From Candidatus Methanovorans sp. (GTDB lineage Archaea; Halobacteriota; Methanosarcinia; Methanosarcinales; Methanosarcinaceae), in contig DQIP01000231.1 of the NCBI GenBank assembly GCA_020793565.1, positions 1-50,472 of the forward strand: 50,472 bases of DNA. Reading direction: 5' to 3'. The translations under genes and the position numbers were made by a program. The notes under the pieces were generated by a model. It did not search any database. It saw nothing but the letters and a program-made list of their open reading frames with translations, and was not told where the DNA came from. Below are positions 20,320-31,025 of this stretch, piece by piece (the stretch's first letter is position 1; each line of letters starts with the position of its first letter).

Positions 20320-21039
20320 CTACACGAACTTAATACCAATATTCTTCAACCTGTTACGAGAAGCGATATTGATTATTAGCGGTGTCAGCGATTCCACCAT
20401 TGCCGATGTTTCCAGAGGTCCCACATCAAGCGGGCGCAGGTTTGGTATATCCCGCACCAGGTCGGAGACGATATTTTTTGAATGTTCGCTGTTTCCACAC
20501 ACTCCTACATCGTAATTAAGTTCGGCGTCAAGATCAGCCAGGTTGTGCGACGGAACATTATGGAACGATGCAACAAGTTCCGTACCTTCCGGCAACAACA
20601 TGGCGATTTCCTGCGCTGCACTTCCTGCTGGCGGGGTTGTATAACAAAAATAGTTTACATAATAGTCTTCTTTTGGTACATCGATCATCAATGGGGATGC
20701 ATCGTGCTGGATGTGACAGCGGTCCTTTGCCATTGGAACAACAACCGAGATAATTATTTGTTTATCAAGCACCGGGCGTATCAGGTCAATAATTGACGGG
20801 ATGTTTTCATACCTGATAGCTAAAAATATAATGTTGGCATGTTCTGCTGCTGTTTTATTGTCTGTACCCGTAATCCCGGGTTCCATACCATAATTGGCCA
20901 AAATATCATTATACTCAGCAGCAGAGGCTTTTGCCTTTTCTGCATTGCGGGATCCTATGATCACTTCGTGCTTCTTGCTCATACGCAAAGCAAAGCCCTT
21001 TCCAATATTACCGGTTCCACCAAGTATCGAAATTTTCAT
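20320..21039 (-). CDS. fno: F420H2:NADP oxidoreductase (NADPH-dependent F420 reductase)
   Basis: MKISILGGTGNIGKGFALRMSKKHEVIIGSRNAEKA Rossmann motif and overall family pattern. Confidence 0.85.
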   Translation of the reverse strand: MKISILGGTGNIGKGFALRMSKKHEVIIGSRNAEKAKASAAEYNDILANYGMEPGITGTDNKTAAEHANIIFLAIRYENIPSIIDLIRPVLDKQIIISVVVPMAKDRCHIQHDASPLMIDVPKEDYYVNYFCYTTPPAGSAAQEIAMLLPEGTELVASFHNVPSHNLADLDAELNYDVGVCGNSEHSKNIVSDLVRDIPNLRPLDVGPLETSAMVESLTPLIINIASRNRLKNIGIKFV

Positions 21040-21084
21040 AACGGCACCATATCTGCTTTATCAATTAATAGGTATTGGTTTAAT

Positions 21085-21145
21085 TACGAGCAAATCCTCG
21101 TTACACCCGGATTAACTCGGACGATATAATTCTATATATATAACA
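21085..21145 (+). repeat. Diverged hairpin repeat unit
   Basis: ACGAGCAAATCCTCGTTACACCCGGATTAACTCGGACGATATAATTCTATATAT. Confidence 0.65.
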
Positions 21146-21299
21146 TATATAATATAAATAATAAACAAAGAATGCCGTAAATGTTGCACAACGTCCGGCA
21201 TCCTTGTTTAATGTTCATTTTTTAGAGTACATAATAAAATTATATAGTCCAGATAAATCCGACCGAAGGAAGGATCTGCTTGTTTTGGAAATTGTGGGA

Positions 21300-22547
21300 C
21301 TAAACCCATCCACGGTCACTCATTGCTTCAACCACTCGCTCAATTGCAACTACATAGGCAGCTACACGCATGTTGATATTGTACTTCTTGGATGTTTCCA
21401 GCACAGAGTGATATGCGGGTGTGATTTTCTTGTCCAGGCGATCGTGGACTTGCTCCTCGTCCCAGTAATACATATAGAAGTTTTGTACCATTTCGAAATA
21501 TGAAACTGTCACACCACCTGCATTACACAGGAAATCAGGTATCACGTGAACACCGTTCTTGTGCAGGATCTCATCTGCATCCGGTGCAGTTGGACCGTTT
21601 GCCAGTTCAGCAACGATCTTTGCCCTGACCTTACCAGCGTTCTTTTCAGTGATCACATTCTCCAGGGCTGCAGGCACGAGTATGTCAACATCGAGTTCCA
21701 GGATATCTTCGTTTGAGATTGGTGTTGAACCCGGGAAGCCTATGACTGATCCAGTCTTTGCCTTGTGCTCACTAACAGCTTCGGTGTCAAACCCACCTGC
21801 GTTGAATATACCGCCTTTGCTATCTGTTATTGCTACAACCTTTGAACCAAACATAGATCTGGCAAGGTGTGCTGCAAATGATCCTGCATTCCCATAACCC
21901 TGAACTGCAAATGTTGCTTTCCCAAGGTCTATGCCAAGTTCTTTTGCTGCTTCACGGATAGTGATCATACCGCCTCTTGCAGTTGCATCGCCACGACCTG
22001 CTGAACCGCCTACGCTTAACGGCTTACCGGTAATAACTCCAAACTGGTGTGTTCCGGCCGTCTTTGAGTATTCATCCATCATCCATGCCATCATCTGGGG
22101 AGTTGTATAAACGTCAGGTGCAGGAATATCCTTGTCAGGACCAACAACCGATGACACACGGTAAGCATATCCACGGCATAATAGTTCCAGTTCTCTTTTA
22201 GACATTTCTTTTGGATTGCAGATTACTCCACCTTTTGCTCCACCAAGAGGAAGGTCAAGAAGTGCACATTTCCATGTCATCCATGCTGAAAGTGCTCGCA
22301 CGGTATCAACAGTTTCTTCCGGGTGGAACCGGATTCCGCCTTTTGTAGGACCCTTTGCGTTATTGTACTGGACCCTGAATCCCTGAAATACCTTGATTTT
22401 ACCATCATCCATCTTAACAGGTATGGAGATGTGTAATTCTTGCATTGGGACTCGAAGGATCGCGTGTACACCTGGATCCATATCCATAATTTCTGCACAC
22501 ATATCTAATTGCTTTTGTGAATATTCAAACAGGTTCAATTGTTCCAT
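21300..22547 (-). CDS. gdhA: Glu/Leu/Phe/Val dehydrogenase (glutamate dehydrogenase)
   Basis: [52 protein letters not shown] and [14 protein letters not shown]. Confidence 0.95.
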   Translation of the reverse strand: MEQLNLFEYSQKQLDMCAEIMDMDPGVHAILRVPMQELHISIPVKMDDGKIKVFQGFRVQYNNAKGPTKGGIRFHPEETVDTVRALSAWMTWKCALLDLPLGGAKGGVICNPKEMSKRELELLCRGYAYRVSSVVGPDKDIPAPDVYTTPQMMAWMMDEYSKTAGTHQFGVITGKPLSVGGSAGRGDATARGGMITIREAAKELGIDLGKATFAVQGYGNAGSFAAHLARSMFGSKVVAITDSKGGIFNAGGFDTEAVSEHKAKTGSVIGFPGSTPISNEDILELDVDILVPAALENVITEKNAGKVRAKIVAELANGPTAPDADEILHKNGVHVIPDFLCNAGGVTVSYFEMVQNFYMYYWDEEQVHDRLDKKITPAYHSVLETSKKYNINMRVAAYVVAIERVVEAMSDRGWV

Positions 22548-22876
22548 CTATTTAGCCTCCGGTTTTAATATTGTTTATAGTATATGACTCATAAATATTT
22601 TTTAGCCCATGATTGTATAGTAGGTTGTTAGGCAATCATTCACCTCTTTCATCACTCATAAATCAATCGGTTCATAAAGATAATAATACGGGAGACTTTT
22701 TATTATTTTCAGGTCTACACGAATATGCGCCCAAATTCGCAGATATTACATAAATATTTCTACTGTTCTTCGGTAATCAAGAAACAAAGCAACTCAATAT
22801 TTGCAAGCAGTACGAAATTTCAACTAAAATCAGATAGTTACCACTAAGATCTTTATGCCAAAAGGACAATTAAGTC

Positions 22877-23460
22877 TCAACCGTACTTAATTTTTGCTCG
22901 ACTTAAAGGAGAAAAACCTCTCCAAGGGCCAGTATTGAAACATTTTTTGTTCATTGACACGAATAGGTTATAACAAAAATTCGATAGCCCGTCAACAATT
23001 TTAAATGATCTGGCCTGATTCACAATATCATTCATCAAAGCGAAAAATTGTTCCATCACATTGTTAGTTTCTGGAGTGAATCCCATCTCTAACAATCGTC
23101 TATTGTTAAAATAGATTTTTTTGGAATATGAAACCACTTTTTTCGAAGCTTTTGATAAATCCATCTCTGAATCCATCTTTATAATGTTCTTATGACACAG
23201 CGTTGACTCGATAACTGTTTCAGCAACGATCAAATCATTTGCAAGTTCATACAACTCTACTTCCTGTAACGGAATATTTTCAATACTGTCAAACTCCTCA
23301 CGATATTTTTTAGCAACATTTTCCAATTGATGAAAAACACAGAATGAATGGACGGCCTTGGGTAAAACGCGTGCTACCGCACCAATTATTGCCCTCTCTT
23401 CGTCAGAAACAACTTTTAAAATATTCTCTTCAGATCAATACCTTCGCCACATTTGATGTG
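22877..23460 (-). pseudogene. MULE-like transposase C-terminal remnant
   Basis: Open frame reads VVSDEERAIIGAVARVLPKAVHSFCVFHQLENVAKKYREEF...TNNVMEQFFALMNDIVNQARSF. Disrupted near 23434. Confidence 0.65.
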
Positions 23461-23569
23461 GATATAATATAGTTTTTGTGACATAGCCATTCCAGCACTT
23501 TGTCAAAATCCAGTGATTCATCCATCCAATAACCAAACTGTTTTAACATATGGGTGCATACATATTTCT

Positions 23570-23989
23570 ATGGGTCGGAATAGGATATATCAAATTGCCA
23601 AACAAATAAGTTTGAACGATTTGGAAAAAACGATCAAAGGAAAAGAAAAGGAACTTCGTGTACTGAAAAGGCTTTACTTCATACGATTTCTCTATCAGGG
23701 ATGCGTTATAGAAGAAGCAAGTGAAAAGCTCGGGATTACCATGCCGACTGCTTATGAATGGCTCAAACGGTGGAACAAATCAGGATATGACGGACTTGTT
23801 CCAACCTTCAACGGAGGTCCAAAACCAAAACTTAGCGAAGAGGAAATCGAGATCTTAAAAAACCTACTCAAACACAAAGATGACTGGAAATTAAAAGAAG
23901 TTCGCAAGCTGATCAAAGAGCAATTTGGTGTTGAGCATTCTGAAATGCACGTCTGGAGGATTATGTTAAAGCTGAAGCAAGCACCCTAA
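23570..23989 (+). CDS. IS630-like helix-turn-helix protein (orfA-type), no DDE partner adjacent
   Basis: QGCVIEEASEKLGITMPTAYEWLKRWNKSGYDGLVPTFNGGPKPKLSEEE...WKLKEVRKLIKEQFGVEHSEMHVWRIM. Confidence 0.75.
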   Translation: MGRNRIYQIAKQISLNDLEKTIKGKEKELRVLKRLYFIRFLYQGCVIEEASEKLGITMPTAYEWLKRWNKSGYDGLVPTFNGGPKPKLSEEEIEILKNLLKHKDDWKLKEVRKLIKEQFGVEHSEMHVWRIMLKLKQAP

Positions 23990-24078
23990 TACGCTTAATG
24001 GGAAATAATTTTTAACGAGATATGTACTAACAAATTATTTGAAAAAATAACTTAAATATGTTATGTTAAAGAGGTACC

Positions 24079-25222
24079 ATGTTTGACACTTTGACTATTT
24101 TATCGTGTTTAAATAGTTGCTTAGACACAACGACATTGAACCGTTTGAAAACAATCGTAACAGCCATGTTAACCATGACAGGGCGAATAACCATGCTTGG
24201 GATATCACGTTGGACTAATGAGGGCGGCAGTTACCGCACGGTTCAACGTTTCTTCAATACCAAGATCCCATGGGAAAAAATTCATTGGCGCTTGATCAGC
24301 CAATGTTTTTTGGATGCAGATGACACATTTATTCTAGCCGGCGATGAAACAGTTGTGACAAAAGCCGGAAAGACTACATATGGCCTCAATCGATTTTTTT
24401 CATCCATCTATGGAAAAACGGTTCCAGGTTTAGATTTTTTCACATTATCATTGATAAGCACAAAGCAACGAACCTCTTACCCATTAATGACTCAACAAAT
24501 GACTCATACTGAAGATAAAAAAAACGACAAAAAACGCAATTACTGCAGAAGATCGTAAAAATAAGCGAAATAAAAGTGAATCCTCTACAAAAAGAGGGAG
24601 AGGTAGGCCAAAAGGCAGTACAAATAAAAACAAAGAGGATGTCGAACTATCATCATATCTATGCACAATTCAGAGTATTCTTAAGGGAGTGTTGAAGTTA
24701 ATTGGTTCCACCATTCCGATCACATATATTGTACTTGATGGTGCATTTGGGCATAATAATGCTTTACAAATGGTTAGACAATGCAAATTGCACATTATTT
24801 CAAAATTACAATATAATTCTGCACTCTATTTCCCGTATAAAGGCACATATCATGGGCGTGGTGCACGTAGAAAATATGGTGATAAAATTGACTATAACTG
24901 CATCCCATCCAAATATTTGAAAGAAACCACTACTGAAAAGTCAGTTCAAATAGAGATTTATCAAATGGCTATGCTGCACAAGCTTTTTGCTAAAAAGCTA
25001 AATGTGGTTATTATCGTTAAAACCAATCTCAAAACACATGCACGGAAGCATGTGATTTTGTTCAGCAGTAATCTGAATTTGGCCTATGACAAGTTAGTCG
25101 ATTATTATAAACTACGTTTTCAGATTGAGTTTAACTTTCGAGATGCAAAACAATATTGGGGTCTGGAAGATTTTATGAATGTTAAGGAAGTTCCCGTAAC
25201 TAAGGGATTTCCCAATAAATAA
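24079..25222 (+). pseudogene. IS4-superfamily transposase, frameshifted and 3'-truncated
   Basis: Two ORFs (24079-24558, 24689-25222) of one protein; frame change at the A8 run 24517-24524. Second ORF has YYKLRFQIEFNFRDAK (YREK signature). Its end is replaced by the ISAzo13-like element. Confidence 0.8.
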
Positions 25223-26621
25223 TTTACCCAAATATGGGGTTTATAGTTACATCCCACTTTGGTAAATTTTCCAATCTTTCAATTCTCTCTTCGCAGATTT
25301 TCATTGCTTCTTTTGTTAATTTAACCCCTTTCTGGTAAACTTTATCGACAAGATGAACGACGGGGTATACACCATTCCATGTCATAGTTTCAGCCCATCC
25401 GATGACTTTATAAATGGAAGACAAAAGTGTGCCATTCCAATGCATCTCTAAAACCCCCCAACATCGTTCAATCGGGTTATATTTGCTGTGGTAAGGTGGA
25501 TAATAAACCAACCTGATTTTTAAACCTGTTTTATCAGCAAATTCAATTATCCTTTTGATGAATTGAGTTCTATGGCTGTTTATATGGGGTCCATTGTCCA
25601 GATTTATGACCAACTCTTTAATATGGCTGTGACGTTTTTTATTTTCCTCCCACCATAGTTCCAAACTATCTGCTATAAAGTCAGTGGTCTCATTTGATGT
25701 TCCGAATACGATCGATATGTGATCATTCGATGGTTCAAATATTCCAAAAGGAACCATTTTGAGATCTGGATCCATATCATGATCTAAAGCCCCCTCTGGT
25801 TCTTTTTCTCTCGTTTTTCCACCTCTGGAGAACTCTCCTACGTTTACTTTAGCTTTTGTATCAATTGAAATCCTCAGTACATCTGGATTGTCATCTACAT
25901 AACGATTGATTGCATCAACGTTTTTAAAAATCTCATCAGTTTCAGGAATCTTTTTGAGCGGTTTGGTCTTCTGAATCCGCTTCAAATTATACCCCATTCT
26001 CTTTAGAATATTCCCCATCGTATTTTCACAGGGTAGTTCGTCATTTGTGTACCCCTTTTCGTCAATCAGGGTTTGACGGACTGTTTTTGCCGTTATCCTT
26101 GTATACAAAAAAGGCGTCTGAAATTTTGGGTCGGCCTGACTTTTCGGATTAACTATTGATCGTATATCATCGACGAGTTCAGGCATTTTTTCCTCGGTCT
26201 TCTTGTTGCCACGAGCAGAAAAATTATTTAGACATCTTATACAAGTAATTAACTCGGCCATACCCGTCTTAACCGTTTCTCTGCCCCAACCAAATTCACT
26301 TTCTGCTTTACGAGCATTACTGTCCAGTAATTTAATGGTAACCTCGCCAATGTATTCTCTTCTATTAGCAGCGCTCATTTTGTTCGCCGCACTCTTAATG
26401 ATCGACTTTATGTCCTCTGCTATCTCACTTATTTTCATCTTGCAAACCATCCCTCATGATTCATTGAATCCGTTATGGGATGGTTTGTAGTAAAAAATTT
26501 CCAAATATTACCCAAATATTGGTATATGGGACTCTAGTATTTCTACGAGTTGTCACTTGATGAAAATATTAGTATGTGAATCAAGAGAGGGAAAATGGGT
26601 AAATTATTATTTGTGAGTTAC
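25196..26621 (-). mobile_element. ISAzo13-like insertion sequence, apparently intact
   Basis: Imperfect terminal inverted repeats GTAACT...AAATAATTTACCCA (left) and TGGGTAAATTATTATTTGTGAGTTAC (right) around one transposase. Confidence 0.7.
25224..26450 (-). CDS. ISAzo13-family (Rhodopirellula-type) transposase
   Basis: 408 aa; ISIDTKAKVNVGEFSRGGKTREKEPEGALDHDM..., NLDNGPHINSHRTQF, YYPPYHSKYNPIERCWGVLEMHWNG. Confidence 0.85.
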   Translation of the reverse strand: MVCKMKISEIAEDIKSIIKSAANKMSAANRREYIGEVTIKLLDSNARKAESEFGWGRETVKTGMAELITCIRCLNNFSARGNKKTEEKMPELVDDIRSIVNPKSQADPKFQTPFLYTRITAKTVRQTLIDEKGYTNDELPCENTMGNILKRMGYNLKRIQKTKPLKKIPETDEIFKNVDAINRYVDDNPDVLRISIDTKAKVNVGEFSRGGKTREKEPEGALDHDMDPDLKMVPFGIFEPSNDHISIVFGTSNETTDFIADSLELWWEENKKRHSHIKELVINLDNGPHINSHRTQFIKRIIEFADKTGLKIRLVYYPPYHSKYNPIERCWGVLEMHWNGTLLSSIYKVIGWAETMTWNGVYPVVHLVDKVYQKGVKLTKEAMKICEERIERLENLPKWDVTINPIFG

Positions 26622-26695
26622 CTTATATTACAAAAAACCCCCAAACATAACACTTTTTTTAACACCCACAATCAACTATCCAGTTAAAATAACCA

Positions 26696-28792
26696 CTAAA
26701 ACTTTGCCCTCAACCTCTCATAGAACGCCTGTTCATCTCCATCTGTTTTCCTCGACAAACGCTCAACTATCAACTCGGGCGTGCTTTTTGCAATACAATT
26801 GTAGCGCGGGGTCCGCTCTACGATCAGGTTCAGGTCAGGATCAAGCCCGCTTGCTTCGATCCCGTCCACCCTGACACTGCACTCCGTGTTTTCCAGTATC
26901 AACTCCGGCAGGTGTGACACGAACACAGCCATGCTGTTCCTGTTCTCTGACAGGACTTCGAGAATGCCTGCAATGATCCTGGCAGACGCGCCGGGCTCGG
27001 TTATGGATTCCAGTTCATCCACCAGGACCACCTTGCCCGAATCATCCGCAACCACTGAGAAATCCTTGAGAGTGGTCTCAAATGCACCTGCATCCAGTGT
27101 TCCTTTCGATTTTGCAAAATAGTAAAACCCGTCCGACACCCTGGTATGAAGTGACTTTGCAGGTGTCGGGAATCCCATGTGAGCGAGAATGATACATTGT
27201 GCAAGCAGTTCAAGCATTGAGGTCTTGCCTCCTGAATTCACACCACTGAGCAGCACAACCCTGCTTTTGTCCTCAGGGCTGTGAACCGTATCGCCAAGCG
27301 AGTAATCTATCGGAGTAACTTCACCATTCCGCGATCTTAAGAACAGGTTCTCTCCCTTCACAAACCCGATCCCTGCCTTGTCGATCAACTCCGGCATCGT
27401 AAGACCATACTCATGTGCAAAACAGCCAATCGCAAACCCGACATCAAAATCAAGTACCTTGCGAACCATATCCCGCACAATATCGCGGTATCCGTGCAGG
27501 GTTTTTGATATGTTCCGTTTGTGTTCGATCTTCATTTTCCGGATATTATGCATTACGTGCTGTTTTAGTGCATTTGCCTGGTTTCGGTCTACTTCCACAG
27601 GATGTACGATCTCATCAGGGAACAATGACTCTGCTATCAGCATCTCTTTTTTGCGGAGTCCGAGTTCACTTGATATCCGCTCTTTTGTCTCCCTGGTAAC
27701 AGTGCGGTATGAGTTGGACACTTCCTTCCCAAGCATCTCTTTTAATTCCACATCCCCGCTCATCACCTTAAGCATATCCTGACCGCTGATGGTCAGTTTG
27801 CTTTCTGTCAGGCACCTGTCCAGCCTGGTATTAGCGTCATGCACAGCATTAGAAATACAGGCATCCATGTTTTCAATAATAGAATTCGACCTGTCAATGT
27901 CCGGATCATATCCGGCTTTCACATCCCCGGTTTCATCGATCATTGCAAGTGCCTGTCCAAGTTCACCAAGTTCTTTATCGTCAATTTGTTCAAAGAACAT
28001 GACACCGGTTTCGCGTATCGCCTGTGTAACTGCAATCGAGCATTCGATGGTTGCAAGATTCTTTGCAAAAAAGCCTATCACCTGCTCAGGAACTACCTGC
28101 CAGTCTTCAAGCCTTTCCAGGTCGGATACATATTCAGGTTCAATATCTTCCGGAAAATCGAATCCAAGGAAACCATCACCTGATGCAATGACATGCGAAT
28201 AACCACGCGCCACATCCACAAATTCAGAAGGCGTACTTATCATCTGCACATCAATGGCACTGCCAAACCTCTGGCGCGCATACTCGAATTCCTCATGGTT
28301 GGCAGTGATGATCGCACGCTCGCGTATCCTGGGTGGATCGTACTTGAGATTAAGGGGACGAATGCCGGAAAGAAGATCCAGGAAGTCGCTATTATCCCTG
28401 AGCAATCTTGCAGTGTCCATATAGTATGATACTGACTCGCGCACGGATTCTATCCTGTCAATTTTGGCTGCGGGATAGGGGATATATATATGAAGTTTAT
28501 CCTTTGCATACCGTGTGTGTGCGAACTGTTTTATGAGGTCTAGCAGCCGTTCATAGATGTCCACGGACTCTTTTGTTTTCAGGAAATCGGATATCGATAC
28601 TCCTTCCACCTTTGCGCGTACCTCGTGCACAAGGGATATCGCATACCTCTGGCCAATTCCTTCAACTTCTGATATGCTGGCAATATCTCCATCAAGTATT
28701 GCACCAAGCGCAGCCTCCTCGCTCCCGAAATGGCAGATGAAACGCTGTGCCATCTTCTCCCCGATGCGCGGAATATCCTGCAGGGTTTTCAT
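26696..28792 (-). CDS. MutS-related ATPase with N-terminal helix-hairpin-helix
   Basis: IPRIGEKMAQRFICHFGSEEAAL HhH; VVLLSGVNSGGKTSMLELLAQCIILAHMGFPTPA Walker A; VLVDELESITEPGASARI Walker B. Confidence 0.85.
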   Translation of the reverse strand: MKTLQDIPRIGEKMAQRFICHFGSEEAALGAILDGDIASISEVEGIGQRYAISLVHEVRAKVEGVSISDFLKTKESVDIYERLLDLIKQFAHTRYAKDKLHIYIPYPAAKIDRIESVRESVSYYMDTARLLRDNSDFLDLLSGIRPLNLKYDPPRIRERAIITANHEEFEYARQRFGSAIDVQMISTPSEFVDVARGYSHVIASGDGFLGFDFPEDIEPEYVSDLERLEDWQVVPEQVIGFFAKNLATIECSIAVTQAIRETGVMFFEQIDDKELGELGQALAMIDETGDVKAGYDPDIDRSNSIIENMDACISNAVHDANTRLDRCLTESKLTISGQDMLKVMSGDVELKEMLGKEVSNSYRTVTRETKERISSELGLRKKEMLIAESLFPDEIVHPVEVDRNQANALKQHVMHNIRKMKIEHKRNISKTLHGYRDIVRDMVRKVLDFDVGFAIGCFAHEYGLTMPELIDKAGIGFVKGENLFLRSRNGEVTPIDYSLGDTVHSPEDKSRVVLLSGVNSGGKTSMLELLAQCIILAHMGFPTPAKSLHTRVSDGFYYFAKSKGTLDAGAFETTLKDFSVVADDSGKVVLVDELESITEPGASARIIAGILEVLSENRNSMAVFVSHLPELILENTECSVRVDGIEASGLDPDLNLIVERTPRYNCIAKSTPELIVERLSRKTDGDEQAFYERLRAKF

Positions 28793-29661
28793 GCATCCAC
28801 CTCGCATCTGTCATCGAAAAACATCTCCAGCGTGCAATTTGATATCCCTCGCTCGACCTTGTACCTGTCCGCCTTAGCCATCTTGCTCATGCCGGCAGAA
28901 CTTTTTGGCTGCATCTTCTTTGCAAGATTACGATTCCTGCGACTTTCGATCATCTGGGAATTATAGAACACATCCCAGAGTTCATCGATATCAGCTAACT
29001 CGTCGTCATTTGGTGACGTTGGTGCATGCAGACTTTTCACAAACGCTGCCGCCATCTTTGTGAAGTGGTCAAGACCAACCAGTTCCCCATTACCGACCCA
29101 TGCATCATTGCCGGATATGACAGCAACGGGGACATCAGGGTTCTTTTTAGCCAGCCACCTGCAAAAGATATCGGCAATATCGTGAACCGAATCGATCTCG
29201 ACTGTGAGGATACCGTTGACAAAACCCGGGCGCGCGAACATGCACATTCTCTGCCACGCACGGGTGACATCGCGCATATAGTTGTAATACCTGCGTGCAA
29301 CTTTCGTCTTTGCGGTATAGAGATGTTCTGCACTGCCGTTGCATGAGACGATCAATTGCACAAGTTCAGCCGGATCCGCCTTACTGTGCCGCAGTACAAG
29401 ATCGATATACTGCACAGGTCTTGTATCGGTGCGTGACATCCTTGCAGGGCGTTTACCAAGTACTTCCAGAACCAATTTTCCCGTGTCCCTGACCGGAGTG
29501 AAACCAAGCCTTACGACCCTGTCTTCTGTTCCGGTAAAAGAGAGTTTTTGTTCCAGTTCACGCATATCTTTCGCAAAGACAAGTTCGGCATCGTGATGCT
29601 CTTTAAAGGCAGAACATGCAAGAAGTACCCCGTCTACATCTGTCTTGAACGCTATTATCAT
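28789..29661 (-). CDS. DUF4130 / TIGR03915-type putative DNA metabolism protein
   Basis: 290 aa; KVARRYYNYMRDVTRAWQRMCMFARPGF...ILTVEIDSVHDIADIFCRWLAKKNPDVPVAV; 4-bp overlaps with both neighbours. Confidence 0.7.
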   Translation of the reverse strand: MIIAFKTDVDGVLLACSAFKEHHDAELVFAKDMRELEQKLSFTGTEDRVVRLGFTPVRDTGKLVLEVLGKRPARMSRTDTRPVQYIDLVLRHSKADPAELVQLIVSCNGSAEHLYTAKTKVARRYYNYMRDVTRAWQRMCMFARPGFVNGILTVEIDSVHDIADIFCRWLAKKNPDVPVAVISGNDAWVGNGELVGLDHFTKMAAAFVKSLHAPTSPNDDELADIDELWDVFYNSQMIESRRNRNLAKKMQPKSSAGMSKMAKADRYKVERGISNCTLEMFFDDRCEVDA

Positions 29662-30788
29662 GAGCCGGTCTCCAGTGCTTGAAATGAATATAAATTAGTC
29701 TGCTTGCTGCCGTTGATCTCAATGAACGGACGGGCGCGTGAGATCACAACACCCATACGTACAAGTTCCTGTTCCGATGCGACCGGACGCGCCTGCATGA
29801 TGCGATTCGCGCTTACAGGACCGATACCGGGCACCATGAGCAACTCATCACGCGCCGCCGTGTTTATGTCCATCGGGAAATGATCCGGGTGCGCATACGC
29901 AAGACGCATTTTTGGATCGTCATTTGCAAGAAAACCGTTATCATTGAATATCACATCGAAATCCGATGCCTTCATGCCATAATCTTTCATCAGGAACGAT
30001 GCCTGGTACAGTCTGTTCTCGCGCCATTTCGGTGAAGGAATGCCGTTTTGCAGGGGTGTATCCGGCACAGGATCAAAACTCATAAAATACGGACGGCGGA
30101 GTGCATACCTATCCATGAACTTGTGTACGGTACTGATTATTTCCCTGTCAGGCTCACCGGCTGCCCCCACAACGAACTGCGTATCGTTCGCACCTACAAT
30201 GCGACCGCCATATCCAGCCTTACGTCTTTGTTTCTTGATCAGGTCGCGCGTCCATTTCAGGCGGGTCAGGATGTCATTATTGTAATCGAAGTTAGGACAT
30301 ATCTCGGAATAGTTGACAGAACTCGTGGTCTCTGCATTCACCCCGAACTTGTTAGCATGGCCTGCGATCTCCTCAAGAAGATATTTCGGGGTGCCGGGCA
30401 TCACCCTCGTATGAATATATCCTGTAAATCCCTGCCCGCGCAGAAGCCTTACTACCTCAAGCTGCCGCTCGGCTGTTTTTTCTGCATCACCGATAATGCC
30501 TGATGAGAGGAATAAGCCCTCGATAGCGTTCTTGCGGTAGAATGACCATGTTATTTTTACAATTTCCTCCGGTGTCAGGCTTGCACGCACCGTATCGCGC
30601 CCGCTGCGGTTTGGACAATAGGCACACTCTCCCGTGCATGAATTTGTGAGCAGTGTCTTGTAGAGCTGGATACAACGACCGTCGGGTCCAAAAGCGTGGC
30701 ACACTGCGCTCTGGTTGCAACTATCGTATTTTGTGCCCTGTGAAAGTATACGCATGCGTTCGGTGAGTGTCAGGTAGTGTTCGTTCAT
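29658..30788 (-). CDS. TIGR03916-type putative DNA modification/repair radical SAM protein
   Basis: SCTGECAYCPNR CxxxCxxC-type cluster motif; C-terminal HhH ARDELLMVPGIGPVSANRIMQAR. Confidence 0.85.
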   Translation of the reverse strand: MNEHYLTLTERMRILSQGTKYDSCNQSAVCHAFGPDGRCIQLYKTLLTNSCTGECAYCPNRSGRDTVRASLTPEEIVKITWSFYRKNAIEGLFLSSGIIGDAEKTAERQLEVVRLLRGQGFTGYIHTRVMPGTPKYLLEEIAGHANKFGVNAETTSSVNYSEICPNFDYNNDILTRLKWTRDLIKKQRRKAGYGGRIVGANDTQFVVGAAGEPDREIISTVHKFMDRYALRRPYFMSFDPVPDTPLQNGIPSPKWRENRLYQASFLMKDYGMKASDFDVIFNDNGFLANDDPKMRLAYAHPDHFPMDINTAARDELLMVPGIGPVSANRIMQARPVASEQELVRMGVVISRARPFIEINGSKQTNLYSFQALETGS

Positions 30789-31025
30789 TTTATAGTAGAA
30801 GCATCTGCAATTATATAATCTCGAGCCAAGCGGGGTGAAAGTGTTTCAAAAATATCATATAGGCTGATCCAACACTCTTTTTACAGAACAGGTGCCATCA
30901 TTTGTGCGGGCTTGTACAAACTCATATGCGAAATTTTCCATCTTGAACAGGAATTTAACCCCCGATCACCCAGGCAAAAAAGTATTTTACCACCAGTGCA
31001 TAGTATATCTGGAGCTTAAACTAAA

